From contig BROG01000139.1 of NCBI GenBank assembly GCA_030159075.1, positions 876,501-940,500 on the forward strand: a stretch of 64,000 nucleotides of DNA, given 5' to 3'. Positions 22,208 to 33,169 of this stretch are shown in pieces; position 1 is the stretch's first letter; each line of letters begins with the position of its first letter. Below the pieces are notes generated by a model that ran no database searches, was not told the origin of the DNA, and saw only the letters and a program-made list of their open reading frames with translations. A program made the position numbers and the translations under genes. Source of the DNA: Atrina japonica. Taxonomy: Eukaryota; Mollusca; Bivalvia; Pterioida; Pinnidae.

Positions 22208-23189
22208 TCCTGGTCAATGAAGCTCTGGTCAGTCAAGTTGATGGCCAAAATACCCTTGTAACTGTTGGCAACAATATCTGGTCTTCTCTACATGGATGGA
22301 TTTTGTTTTGAATTCTCTGATCAGTTGCAAGATCTAAAGAAGTGCATAAACAAACTGTCGTGTATAATTGTGTTTGCATGTGTTAACATTAAAACTTGTT
22401 GTTTAGTTAATGCTGAATGCCTATGGAAATCATTTGGATATATTGTAGTACTGAGTAGCTTTGAAGGGACATAATTCACTTTAAGCTGTAAAGGGAAATA
22501 ACTCATTTTAAACTTTAAAGGGACACAACTCGCTTCTTACATATGATGTCTAACTTTGTTTTTGATCCTGTGTTCAACACAAATAAGGCATCGTTGCCTG
22601 TTTGTGAAGGTTATTGGATAACCATTGCCTTTATTTTTATGTGATCAGAAGTTGTTTATATAAATATTTCATAAATTCAGTAGTTTAGAATTTCATTTAG
22701 TCTGTTGATATTTATCTGGTATAAGGTTTGACCATGATAAGGTTATGAAGTTTCATATGGATCGACTTACAAGGACTGTAGGGCTATATTTTTGTACTTT
22801 ATATTTATCTGTTTGTGCAGTCAGATGTTTGTGTAGCTGTAAGATAATAGCTGTTGGATATATTTATAAATGCTCACGGTCACTATAAGATAACAAACAG
22901 ACGCAATCATACTTACTGTATACAAAGTTTACCTGAAAATTTTCACCCTAGATGAGAGGGCAAATTTAATACCATAAAATACAAACATATTTCCTGTATA
23001 CCTGGAAATTTTTGCTCTTGTTTAATTTACGCCCTATATGAGAACGCAAATTTAAAATGAAAGCAAAATTTTCAAGTTATTACTAGAGGCATGGACATAC
23101 ATGCCAAATTTAAAACAGGTTGAATATGTTTTGTGTTTAAAAGGGAGAAATATTCAGGTCTACATTAATACCATGAAATACAAACACCC

Positions 23190-23281
23190 TTAACTCATCA
23201 ACCTCTGAAAAGCAATGGACTCTTCTGTAAACCAATGACTTAGACCAGTCTAAATGTGTGTCTAGGGGTCAATGGGTTCAA
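23190..23281. mobile_element. TTAA micro-foldback element
   Basis: Starts TTAACTCATCAACCTCTG and ends AGGGGTCAATGGGTT. Confidence 0.65.
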
Positions 23282-23830
23282 TACAGATTGAACACTATAG
23301 GCTAAAGACAATTTAAACACAATAAGATGATAACAATTGAAACTCCTTAGATGTAAAACAGTTTAAACATCGGTAGGTTATAAACATTTGAGGTTTCCAT
23401 TGTAAAAGAGTCAAAATTTGATTCCTGGTAAGGTGCTATGATGTTTTTTTGATTGATAGGTAATGCCCATGTACAGGTATGAAGTTTTCAGGGACTAAAT
23501 ATCAAAGGGGGAGTAACTCTGGCACATCAAACTTGTCAATTACTTGTCAAAACACTTCTCTCCAAGGAAATCACAATGGCAGATATAAAACCATATTAGT
23601 TGTAAATGTTTGATGATTCAAGTAAAGTAATCATTCACAAAATTTATTTATCTAAAGAAAAATGTCGATATTTCTATAATGTTTACTTTTATCCGGTATT
23701 TAGCAAGATTGCAACAGAAATATGCAACTTTGATAAACTCATTTATTCAGTGGATACCTTTAATTTCCATTAAATGACCAAGAAACAGTTTCAACAACAA
23801 GAAAACAGTCTTTATCATATTATCACCCAC

Positions 23831-23831
23831 A

Positions 23832-23898
<67 letters not shown>
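23831..23898. repeat. (TA)n microsatellite
   Basis: About 68 bp of TA with one interruption (TATG). Confidence 0.9.
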
Positions 23899-23899
<1 letters not shown>

Positions 23900-23945
23900 T
23901 TGAATTAAAAACCTATAACAAACTGGTCCAATTACAACAGTATAT

Positions 23946-24032
23946 TTAACTCATCGAGCCCTGAAAAACAATGGATTCTTCTGTAAATCAATAACTTAGA
24001 CCAGTCCAAATGTGTCTGTAGGGGTGAATTAG
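23946..24032. mobile_element. TTAA micro-foldback element
   Basis: Starts TTAACTCATCGAGCCCTG and ends AGGGGTGAATTAG; the right TTAA is lost. Confidence 0.6.
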
Positions 24033-24556
24033 ATATAATATATTAAAGAATTCAGAAAGTCTTATTTAAAGTGTAACAGTCAGAGTTGATGAAGGTTTTT
24101 GTATCATATGTATGTACAATTCACTTTTGACCTTACCCAAAAGTGCACAATGTACTCAGGTGGTTACTTTTCACAGGTGATATATGTAAAGGTGTTTTTC
24201 AGAAAAATGCATCAGTTTCCAGGTGCTGTCATAGTTGAGGTTTTGTAAAGCAAGTTTTGTTGCTAAGTGTATCTAGTTTAGAATTGATATATATATATGC
24301 TAGTCGTAAATATGGTACAGTTATAGATGATAGTATTCCCAAACCTGACCCCCACCCCCACCCAATCTCCATAAAAATGTTTCATTTTCACTAAATTCTG
24401 TACTGTCAGCTGAGGTAATTTTTCATACACTAAAATTTATCTCATCTCTTGTTGTTTGCCTTTTCCAAATTTTTAATTGGCATAGACAGAATTTTATGAA
24501 CTCGTTTTAGTCTAGTAATGTAGACATTTAACATATATGTGTGAATATTTTTGCAG

Positions 24557-25008
24557 GAAAACAAAGACATATGAAAATAAAATCATCCCCTTCATTTCCT
24601 GCTAAGACTCAGCAACAGAACCGTACCTCTGTTAAAAGTAGCATGAAGGGTATGGAAGAGGATATCTCAAACGAACCAAGTATAATTTCCAAATTGTTGT
24701 TAGGTGCTGATTCTGAAGCTTTTGGGTCAACGTCAGTTCATGTTAATACCCAGGATGACCCTGAAGCTAGAATCATAGAAGTAATCGACAGTGCCGGAAG
24801 TCACTTTCACCATCTGGTGCCAATAGTGCCAGACTTGTCTAGAAGGAAGGTGTGTCAGTTCTGTAAAATGAGTGGTGACAAGTACGTCTGTGGGGATACG
24901 CGGCGATCATACTACATGTGCCTAGAATGCAGTGTCCCGCTTTGTTTACCAACAATGAAACCTTGTTTTGTAAAATTTCATCAATATGCGCAGGATCAAA
25001 TGCACTGA
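24557..25008 (+). CDS. Exon P2: alternative terminal exon, piggyBac-type C-terminal zinc domain
   Basis: Seen: acceptor GTGAATATTTTTGCAG (AG at 24555-24556), shared phase, first full codons K-Q-R, open to TGA at 25006-25008; about 150 residues. The ~90-residue linker is Ser/Glu-rich. The C-terminal domain opens HHLVPI and has C-x2-C-x18-C-x2-C-x4-C-x6-C-F-x3-H, with an additional Cys (CG) inside the 18-residue loop as in P1, P3, P5 and P6. The junction start G-K-Q-R matches G-E-Q-R in P4-P6, which supports common ancestry of whole exons, not only of the domain. Inferred role: interchangeable nucleic-acid or protein-binding C-terminus of the same gene. No piggyBac catalytic sequence nearby. 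Confidence 0.87.
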
Positions 25009-25015
25009 AGTGCTG

Positions 25016-25102
25016 AAATCATTCACCCCTAAAGAAACATTTGGACTGGTCTGACTTATTGATTGACAGAAAACTCATTGTTTTTCAGGGGTTGATGAGT
25101 TC
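25016..25102. mobile_element. TTAA micro-foldback element (inverted)
   Basis: AATCATTCACCCCTAAAG to CAGGGGTTGATGAGTT, only a few bases after the P2 stop, so it would lie in the P2 3' UTR. Confidence 0.65.
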
Positions 25103-25279
25103 ATGGAAAGCATATTATCACCTGGACAGCTGGAATACTCGATACTATATTATGCTGTTTGATGTTGATAATATGAGCCAAAACTCTACATTATTGCTAA
25201 GATATACTTATTGTATGGTTGTGAAGGTAGTATCATTTTGTTACAAGACTAGAGCTTAAATAGCCTGTACATGTTTGTG

Positions 25280-25280
<1 letters not shown>

Positions 25281-25320
<40 letters not shown>

Positions 25321-25330
25321 TATACATATA
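25281..25330. repeat. (TA)n microsatellite
   Basis: TA tract with a TGCATATACATATATG edge. Confidence 0.9.
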
Positions 25331-25546
25331 TGTGTATATTGGAAATGATATAAATTTCCCAGCCAAAATGATACAGATTTCCTGGTCAAATAATTTTATT
25401 GCCATTATAACCTTGTTGTTTTGAAAGCTCTGTTTAATTGAAGGGAAAATCATTCCCTTTCGATTTCAGTATATCTGGGTTCGACGGTATATAAAATTGC
25501 AAAAAGCTGAAAGGGGGATTATATTTACACTAGAGGAAGTGTTCAT

Positions 25547-25637
25547 TTAACTCATTCACCCCTACAGACACATTTGGACTGGTCAGAGTCATTGACTTAC
25601 AGAATAGTCCATCGTTTTTCAAGGGTTGACAAGTTAA
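25547..25637. mobile_element. TTAA micro-foldback element (inverted)
   Basis: 91 bp bounded by TTAA at both ends: TTAACTCATTCACCCCTA to AAGGGTTGACAAGTTAA. Confidence 0.7.
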
Positions 25638-26143
25638 GATTAGAGTTGTTTTAAGATCAAAGTGGCAAGAAATGTTTGAAGTTAGAGGTGGTGAGAAATT
25701 GTTATAACAGTGATGATTGTCTACACTTGACTGTATGTATATCTGGATGTGTTTATCTTGGAAGTCTTGAGATGGAAGTTGTTTTATTAGTAACTAACAG
25801 ATGTAAAGCTAGAAATGGTACCTTTGCTAAACAATCAGTAAATGGCTCAAAAACTTCTTTTTAGTAAAACTTTTTTTCTGATAGATAGGGTATGGCTTAG
25901 CAGAATAAAGTACAGTGTTGTCCTGGATTTGTGGTCTTGCATATTTCGGGGTGAATATTTGGTGTCTGAAGTTTCTATTGAATACAAAATACAGATCAGT
26001 GATAAAAATCTCTTTCACATATTTCCATTCAATTAACCGACCATGTACTAAAAGAAACTGTCAGAGAAGGAAGTTATATTCAATTCATTATGACAGTAGA
26101 ATAGTAAGAATAAATTGATTTGCAGGATTACATATTTTTGCAG

Positions 26144-26586
26144 GAAATCGTGGAACTGCGAGTGCTGCCTGTATTAACTCTAATGTGAATTTTCCCCCAT
26201 TAGAACAACTTATCTCCCATCACTATAAACCATTTCAACCTGAAAGCCATTTGGATCAGCATCCAGAATTGGTATCCCATATTGATTTTTCAAGGAAAAA
26301 TGCTTCAAATTGCAATGACCAGATGCATGTGGTTAAAGTTAGCTGTCCAGCGACATCCAAAGACTCTGGAGTGAGTTTGCACCACTTGGTGCCACTGACA
26401 TTTGAGTTTGTCAAAACTAAAATCTGCAAGTTTTGTCTGATTAGCGGTGACAGGTTCGATTGCGGGAAAACTCGGCGATCATATTATAAGTGTCAGGAGT
26501 GTGATGTACCATTGTGTAAACCAAATAAGCGAAATTGTTTTATCAATTACCACAAGTTCCTAGAACAAAAGGAACAAAACATCTAA
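26144..26586 (+). CDS. Exon P3: alternative terminal exon, piggyBac-type C-terminal zinc domain
   Basis: Seen: acceptor ACATATTTTTGCAG (AG at 26142-26143), shared phase, first codons N-R-G, open to TAA at 26584-26586; about 147 residues. A His- and Asn-rich linker of ~80 residues precedes a domain opening HHLVPL with C-x2-C-x18-C-x2-C-x4-C-x6-C-F-x3-H; the 18-residue loop holds the extra Cys and the RRSYYKC motif. A second AG 18 nt upstream (GATTTGCAG, 26124-26125) is in the same phase and would add six residues. The exon is clearly related to P2 and P6 but diverged in the linker. Inferred role as for its sisters; the ligand (DNA, RNA or protein) cannot be read from sequence. Confidence 0.87.
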
Positions 26587-26659
26587 TTTTGTTTGCAGTT
26601 CTGTGTATTTTGTAAAGATTGAGAAATTGAGTTTTGATTTCTTTCATTTGTAGTCAGAC

Positions 26660-26890
26660 CGCGAACTTCAATCACATCCTGGTAGATAACATTTCAATCC
26701 AAGATATTACAACTAGTAGAGAACTTCAATCACATCCTTCTAGATAACGTTTCAATCCAAAATCTTGCATCTAGTAGAAAATTTCAATTACATCCTCGTA
26801 GATAACGTTTCAATCCAAGATCATGCGTCTTGTAAAAAAAAAATTCAATTACATCCTGGTAGATAACACTTCAATCCAAGGTCTTGCATC
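26660..26890. repeat. About 58-bp tandem repeat, four copies
   Basis: Units begin near ACTTCAATCACATCCTGG and continue AGATAACRTTTCAATCCAAG. It sits about 75 nt after the P3 stop, probably inside its 3' UTR. Confidence 0.85.
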
Positions 26891-27076
26891 ACCTTCAGCT
26901 TTGACAAATTGTGGCGTGTTTTGTCCTATGTTTCTGTTTACTAATTCTCTTTACTGTTAAAATGTCTTTAGTTGCATCCATGCAGACGAATGTCACATTA
27001 TAGACATTTTATTTGTTTTGAATTTATGCTGGGTTCTATTCCTACAGTAATTACCAAAGACTTAAATTTACAAAAC

Positions 27077-27082
27077 AATAAA
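27077..27082 (+). terminator. Possible polyadenylation signal for P3
   Basis: AATAAA about 490 nt after the P3 stop. Weak support, since chance hexamers are common here. Confidence 0.25.
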
Positions 27083-27214
27083 ATTTTGACCACATAACAA
27101 TCTGTGAAAGAAACCTCATCTGAAAAACTGCTTTGCCAGTTATCATCAGATTTGGTGCCTCTAGAGTTAAGGTAATACAAAAATGTATATAAAATACTAA
27201 AGTATAAATCTACA

Positions 27215-27400
27215 GGACGTCCATGATACATATACAAATTTGGTGATATCGGACAAACACAAACCTCTGGAAATCCAGAGGTGGGATCAGGTGCCATGGA
27301 GGAGTAAGCATCCCCTGTTGACCGATCATACCCGCAGTTAGTCCATTTGTGAATTTCATTGGTCACCAATTCCGTACATAAGGTGTGGACTTGTGGATGA
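27215..27400. repeat. Dispersed repeat (inverse of 19140-19300)
   Basis: Contains AGAGGTGGGATCAGGTG, then GGAGTAAGCATCCCCTGT. Related to 48430-48600. Confidence 0.6.
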
Positions 27401-27639
27401 TTGGCATGGCCTGTTAGGCCTTTTAGGTGACCTTTGATTACTCTACATTTTTTTTTACATCGATATAACTCAGTTATTCTTGTAAATAGTTTCAAATTGT
27501 AACTTTTCAATATTGATCCCAACAAGTGCCATACACTATAAACCAGTTCAAGTTTAAAATATTTTAAGACATAGATAAGTACATTTATTAGGGTTTATAT
27601 TGCTTGGTCCAGGTTACTCAAATTTATTATATTTCATGA

Positions 27640-28050
27640 TTTTTATGCCCCCAGTCTGAAAGGTCCACCAGGGACATCTAGTGTTTGGATCGTCTGTCCG
27701 TCTGTTTTCCTGTCTGTCGGTAAACCAGTCCCTCTTACATATAACGTATAATGTTTCAAGTTTGGATTGTGATACAGTAAGCAAACTTAAACTGTAAATT
27801 CATCTAAGGGTTGCTCACACTTCACTTGCATCACATGCTCCTGGAGATGGGGTGGGGTCAAAATGTAGGACATTGCAATATTTAAAGTTTGGATTGTGAT
27901 ACAATAACCAAACTTGGAGTGTAAGTTAATCTAAGGGTTGCTTACTACACTGACATGCCCCTGGGGTGCACTTTGCTGACATCACATTCCCCAGGGGGTA
28001 GGTGGGGTCATTTTATTTGCCCGCATAGAAATTTGTTGGGACATCTTGTT
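27640..28050. repeat. Dispersed repeat with TGTCCGTCTG motif
   Basis: Shares GTTTGGATYGTC, CTGTCTGTC, TCTTACATATA and AAGGGTTGCT with 51565-51870, with a body copied in part twice (about 27770-27930). Unclassified. Confidence 0.6.
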
Positions 28051-28620
28051 TATTTCATGTATTTCCTTTTTAAATGAATGTTGTTTCATAAAGGAATGTC
28101 CTGTATGATATAGAACAGCAGTCTAGGTATATGAATCACTTAAACCCTTCCAACCCTACAGACTGTAATGGACTGGTTTCAAATAAAAGATAGATGATTA
28201 CCATTTAGAAACCTAGGGGGGAATAAGTTAACTTACCAATCCCTGAAGTCATGCTTGGACTTTCCCATTTCAAAGAATGGTTAAGTCCTTTGTCAGAATT
28301 CAGGGGTGTATGAATGAGAATTTAAAATTTATTATAATTGTACATGCCATATGAACTTGTTCACTCCTGAATTGTGACAGTAGACCATACTATATATTGA
28401 TCTAGGCGAGTCTAAATGTGACCATAGGGGTTGATGTGTCAACCACCCAAGTAGAATTGAGATGTGCTTAAGAAACAAATATTGGTACATTGATGTAAAA
28501 ATTGTATATAATTGGTTTATCAATGTCTTCTTTTGTACTGCTGTTCATTAAACAAAAATAAATTATCCTCATTTTAATGATTTTCAGTAGTTTGTACCAT
28601 AAGAGTTAAGTCCCTTTGTT

Positions 28621-28733
28621 AATTATGTACTTTTTTATATCTTAAATCAACTGTTACCACCAATGTGTATTTATGTAATTATGTACTTTTTTATATCTTA
28701 AATCAACTGTTACCACCAATGTGTATTTATGAT
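28621..28733. repeat. 56-bp direct duplication
   Basis: Two near-identical units starting AATTATGTACTTTTTTATA. Confidence 0.9.
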
Positions 28734-28899
28734 CAGCACTGTGTAACAGAAAATTGTATAATATATGTTCAAGGTGTCAATATGATTGTAAATGTATTTC
28801 AGAGGTGAATAAATGTAGAAAATATCTTGATATCACTTGCTTTTGGTAAGGTTTCCTGTTGATATCCATAGCTGAGAAATAAATCTTTTATCAAACCAT

Positions 28900-29810
28900 G
28901 CACTTCAGCTGCTAATACATACATCCTTTGTAAGATTAAAACCCACACACTTAGCTCTTAATACACACCTTGTTTGTTAGTTTAAAACCCATACATTTTA
29001 GGTCTCAGTACATATCACCTTTGTAAGTTTAAAACACCTACACATTAGCTGCTGACACATAACTCCTTTGGAAGTTTAAAACCCATACACTAGCTGACAA
29101 TATATACATCCTTTGTATGTTTAAAACCCATACACTAGCTGACAATATATACATCCTTTGTATGTTTAAAACCCATACACTAGCTGACATTATATACATC
29201 CTTTGTATGTTTAAAACCCATACACTAGCTGACATTATATACATCCTTTGTATGTTTAAAACCCATACACTAGCTGACAATATATACATCCTTTGTATGT
29301 TTAAAACCCATACACTAGCTGACAATATATACATCCTTTGTATGTTTAAAACCCATACACTAGCTGACATTATATACATCCTTTGTATGTTTAAAACCCA
29401 TACACTAGCTGACATTATATACATCCTTTGTATGTTTAAAACCCATACACTAGCTGACATTATATACATCCTTTGTATGTTTAAAACCCATACACTAGCT
29501 TACAATATATACATCCTTTGTATGTTTAAAACCCATACACTAGCTGACATTATATACATCCTTTGTATGTTTAAAACCCATACACTAGCTGACATTATAT
29601 ACATCCTTTGTATGTTTAAAACCCATACACTAGCTGACAATATATACATCCTTTGTATGTTTAAAAACCATAAAGTACAAAAACTACATATCACCATTGT
29701 AAGTTTAAAACATATACACATTAACTGCCGATACATAGCTCTTTTGTTAGTTTAAAACATATACACATTAACTGCCGATACATAGCTCTTTTGTTTTAAA
29801 ACCCATACAT
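28900..29810. repeat. 45-bp minisatellite (core 29080-29665)
   Basis: Unit about 45 bp: TATGTTTAAAACCCATACAC, then TAGCTGACAATATATACATC, then CTTTG. About 13 nearly identical core copies with two alternating variants (GACAAT or GACATT), flanked by degenerate copies. As 45 is divisible by 3 and the unit lacks stops in one frame per strand, long ORFs appear on both strands; this is a by-product of the repeat. Confidence 0.95.
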
Positions 29811-30215
29811 TATAGGTGCTAAAACATACTACATGTAGTACCTCCTTTGTAGATTTAAAACCGGTAAACATTAGCTGCCAGTTCACACTCTGTAAGTTTA
29901 AAACCCATACATCTTAGGTGCTAAAACATACTACATGTATGTAGTACCTCCTTTGTAGATTTAAAATCCATAAACATTAGCTGCCAGTGCATACTCTGTA
30001 AGTTTAAAACCCATACATCTTAGGTGCTAAAACATACTACATGTATGTAGTACCTCCTTTGTAGATTTAAAATCCATAAACATTAGCTGCCAGTTCATAC
30101 TCTGTAAGTTTAAAACCCATACATCTTTGGTGCTAAAACATACTACATGTATGTAGTACCTCCTTTGTAGATTTAAAACCCGTAAACATTAGCTGCAAAT
30201 GCATACCCTTTTGTA
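29810..30215. repeat. 106-bp higher-order repeat, about four copies
   Basis: Unit start TGTAAGTTTAAAACCCATAC at 29891, 29997 and 30103, with a palindromic ACATACTACATGTATGTAG segment in each. It grows out of the 45-bp array. Confidence 0.9.
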
Positions 30216-30819
30216 CATTCAATAATTATAAAGAATAAAATGATAGATGTCATAAATGTTGTTGACTGTTTTATTGCAATGCATTCTTGATTTTTTGTTA
30301 CCTGATGTAAAGTAGGTTATGTTGAGTAGCAATTTGTATAGTAATAATACTAGAATTTAATCACAGATTTTTTAACAAGAGATATTATAATGGGACATGT
30401 ATCAAGATGATTATGTTTCTTTTGAGCTTTTGTTACATACAATTTACCTTTGTAATTGATTGAAATAAACATCTGAAATCGAAACATTTTTATGTACATG
30501 TACTGCAGCAGAAATAATGGCACTCGCTTACACAGAGTTATGGTTCTTTGCACTCCCAAACAATCTCTGTCAACACCTCAAATTTTGCCAGATTCTTGCA
30601 AAATATAAATATACTCTCAATTTTGCTCTATATAAGCTGTTTGCTTTCTTGCATAAAGTATTAGTTTTGACATGAAATATATCATTTGATGCGAAAATAC
30701 TTTTTAAAATGGCTATAAATGCAGGGACTATATTTTTGTAAAATGTATCCTTTCTCTTGGTAATTTGGTCTTATATTCATTCTGTTACATGATCAAATGT
30801 GTTTTTGGACTGTTTTTAG

Positions 30820-30924
30820 ACGTTGACAGAGATTGATCGAGAGTACAAGGACCGACAACTCTGTAAGAGATTGAAAAAATGGATGGATGATCACGTTGAT
30901 TTCTTCATTTTGACTCGACTGTAG
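30820..30924 (+). CDS. Candidate exon B3: short phase-0 terminal exon
   Basis: Seen: acceptor TTTTTGGACTGTTTTTAG (AG at 30818-30819) followed by 34 codons open in phase 0 to TAG at 30922-30924. Composition is coding-like: EIDREYKDRQL, CKRLKKWMDDH, then FFILTRL, a charged helical stretch with a hydrophobic end. Entry phase 0 fits the donor of B1 (18007), 12.8 kb upstream, and not the phase-1 exons. In the array's usual phase it meets TGA at once. It may instead belong to a gene I cannot see. No domain recognised. Confidence 0.35.
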   Translation, partial: TLTEIDREYKDRQLCKRLKKWMDDHVDFFILTRL

Positions 30925-31117
30925 TTCCTCACATGCTTTATTCTTTTTGTTGGCTCTGTTGGTTTTTGTGACAGCCCTTCCAAATTAATGAGTACTCTCT
31001 CGGAAACATTTTGTTTATAACTGGTTTGCAACTACACAAGAGTAGTTTATAGCCTCGCAGAATTAAATGAACTCAGTTTCAGCTACTGAGGGTCAGACTA
31101 GCCTTGATTCGGAATTA

Positions 31118-31352
31118 GGGTCTCCATGGCCAAGTGGTTAAAACATCTTGCATCAAACCATGAGGTCTCTCACCTCTTGTCAGCGTGGGTTCCAGCATGG
31201 CTGGATTCTTAGATGATTGTGTGAGTTTACTTGTGAAAGACCGACAGTCTCTAACCGGGTCTCTAACTGGGTACACTGTTACTGGGTTCTCCCCTAGAGT
31301 GGCCACCATGTAACTGACAAAATATTGAGTAAGACATACTACTCCATTCAAA
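31118..31352 (+). mobile_element. tRNA-derived SINE, family 1
   Basis: Head with TGGCCAAGTGGTTAAAAC (A-box-like) and GCGTGGGTTCCAGC (B-box-like); tail with GGTACACTGTTACTGGGTTC and AAATATTGAGTAAGACAT. Related copies at 50342, 55990 and 62725. Confidence 0.75.
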
Positions 31353-31649
31353 CAAGCAAAAAAGTTTTAAAAAAATGATGTGGGAAAGACTATATGTTCA
31401 CTTACAATCATCAGTTTCGTGACTTGTGTATTGCAAAGTGAACTATTTCAATATACTGTGTTCATCATTGGTTGACGATAATCATTTAGCTAAAGTCCGA
31501 AGAGTAGAGTAGATCAACAAGGAAAGTTGCATGTACTTGTCTGCCATATTTGCTTTAACTCGCACTCAACAGTTTGCAGTCATATTTAGGAGACCAGTAG
31601 TTTTATTTGAATATTTAATGTATGATATACTGAATTCATTCTCTTCATC

Positions 31650-31796
31650 TATAGGGGTTGAGTGGTCTTGTAAGGTGGGCGGTCTCCTCCTCGGTACACT
31701 ATAACCAGGTTCTCTGCTCCACCAATATAAATAAAAACTGGCCGCCACCAAATGACCGAAAAAATGTTGAGTGTGGCATAAAACAACATTCAAAAT
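31650..31796 (+). mobile_element. SINE family 1, 3' fragment
   Basis: Retains ACTATAACCAGGTTCTC, AAAACTGGCCGCCACC and TGTTGAGTGTGGCATAAAAC; the tRNA head is missing. Confidence 0.7.
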
Positions 31797-31809
31797 TAAT
31801 ATATATATA

Positions 31810-31825
31810 TTTTTTTCAATTGTAG

Positions 31826-31872
<47 letters not shown>

Positions 31873-31905
31873 TAAGCTACAAGTACAATTGAAAAAAAAA
31901 TTTTT
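31810..31905. repeat. (TA)n centred in an inverted repeat
   Basis: TTTTTTTCAATTGTAG on the left and TACAATTGAAAAAAAA on the right flank a ~45-bp TA tract, so the region can form a hairpin. Confidence 0.75.
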
Positions 31906-32055
31906 TACACAACAAAAGAGGTACAGTAAACAAAATAAACGAATGAAGGAAACTAAGAAATATCAAACATGGGTATCCTCGTCATTCTGTGTAATAAAAG
32001 CTGTTAATTATGTAAGCTTTGATGTTTATTTTGACTTCAATCACGTTACTGTGAC

Positions 32056-32345
32056 CACTTGCACTGGTCTAGAGGTAGAGCGTTCGACTCGCAAGCCCCG
32101 GGATCGATTCCTGGACTGGGTCATACCAAAGACTTAAAAAAATGGTAGTGACTGTTTCTTCGCCAAGTGCTCGGCATACGAAGTGAAAGACATGGATCTT
32201 TCATATCAGTCATGTGAGGCTGAAAACCGAGGTCCCGTGTCGCGGAAGGCGTGGCGTCAGTCCATAGCACAGGTCAAAATTTGGCACTTCACATAAAGCT
32301 GGTGACATTTCAATATAAGTGAAAAACTTTTGACGGGATGTAATA
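32056..32345 (+). mobile_element. tRNA-derived SINE, family 2
   Basis: Head with CTAGAGGTAGAGCGTTCGAC (A box) and GGGATCGATTCCTGG (B box), very tRNA-like; body with CTCGGCATACGAAGTG and CCCGTGTCGCGG; ends in an AAAC-repeat tail. Related copy at 50742-51055. Confidence 0.8.
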
Positions 32346-32990
32346 CAACAAACAAACAAACAAAAACGTTAGTGTGAAAGCAGTTGGATAACTTGTTTGT
32401 TGTATAGTAACATTTCGATTGTACTTTTATGTTCATGTGTACATGATTGAAATATGTGTTGAGTGATGGTATAATACTGCTCATTCTGCTGTGTCTAATA
32501 CCATTTCATATACTTTATTTTATATTTAATATTTGTTTACTAAGCTGAATATTGTTGAAAGGCAAGACTTAAATATTTCATCATGAGTATATGGACCGTA
32601 GTAGTAGTAGTTGTTGTTCTTTAGAAATATGAAATGTTTCGTTTCAGTTACACGTGTTTAATCAGATTTTGTAGTTCAACAAGAAATAGTGATTGCATAA
32701 TATATAGACTTATCAATTTTATTTATTCTGTTTGCTTCATCAAAAGTTGAAACTTTTATAGACATTTCTTTTCACCAGACATATTGGCTAATTCATCGTT
32801 AAATATTCATGTAAGCTGAGGAACTAGACGCTTCATAATCTGCATTTTGTCTCTTAGTTTGTTAGTTGTTCAAAGAAATTTCAAAATGTAGTTCGCATTG
32901 TGTACCTGTAAATTGTCACCCCTATTTATTTTTTGCCCGATATATAAGGGCAAATTCAAAATGTATGGCAGGAAAACTTCAACCCAAATA

Positions 32991-33169
32991 CAGTAAAACC
33001 TGTATATAGGGGCCACCCAAGGGACCAGAAAATATTGGCCTTTATGTGCAGGTGACCCTTATACACAGGTTTAATTTAGTTGAAGTATGCAGTCATGGTA
33101 CTTTTCAAAACTGGCCTTTATAGACAGGTGATCCTTATATAGAGGTGACCACTATAGCAGGTTTTACTG
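32991..33169. mobile_element. Foldback element with CAGTAAAACCTG ends
   Basis: CAGTAAAACCTGTATATAGG to GCAGGTTTTACTG, with further inner pairing (GGCCTTTAT, TATAGAGGTGACC). Same type as 5866-6025. Confidence 0.75.

Larger units (their letters stand above)
22208..24556. other. Spacer between P1 and P2
   Basis: Contains about 2.5 copies of a GGGACATAACTC-type ~35-bp repeat (22465-22535), TTAA micro-elements (23190-23281, 23946-24032) and a long TA tract (23831-23898). No exon recognised; the ORF at 22265-22474 lacks domain and splice context. Confidence 0.6.
25009..26143. other. Spacer between P2 and P3
   Basis: Contains two inverted TTAA micro-elements (25016-25102, 25547-25637) and a TA tract (25281-25330). 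No exon recognised. Confidence 0.6.
26587..30819. other. Spacer between P3 and candidate B3
   Basis: Contains a four-copy ~58-bp repeat (26660-26890), an AATAAA at 27077-27082, dispersed repeats (27215-27400, 27640-28050), diverged TTAA-type elements near 28140-28235, 28229-28318 and 28357-28443, a 56-bp direct duplication (28621-28733) and the 45-bp and 106-bp minisatellite complex (28900-30215). The minus ORF at 26998-27525 covers a dispersed repeat and is not a gene. Confidence 0.6.

Noticed and set aside
26998..27525. 175-codon minus-strand ORF
   Set aside because: It covers a dispersed repeat with relatives at 19140, 48430 and 57950; no domain and no exon signals.
29117..29755. Long plus ORF with 15-residue repeats (and its minus partner 29038-29469)
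   Set aside because: Both come from a stop-free 45-bp minisatellite; no splice context, no domain, open on both strands.
28900..30215. CRISPR-like repeat array
   Set aside because: Repeats are contiguous tandem units without unique spacers, in a eukaryotic context.
32056..32130. tRNA gene
   Set aside because: A and B boxes are clear, but the sequence continues as a SINE body with an AAAC tail and has a second copy; not called as a functional tRNA.
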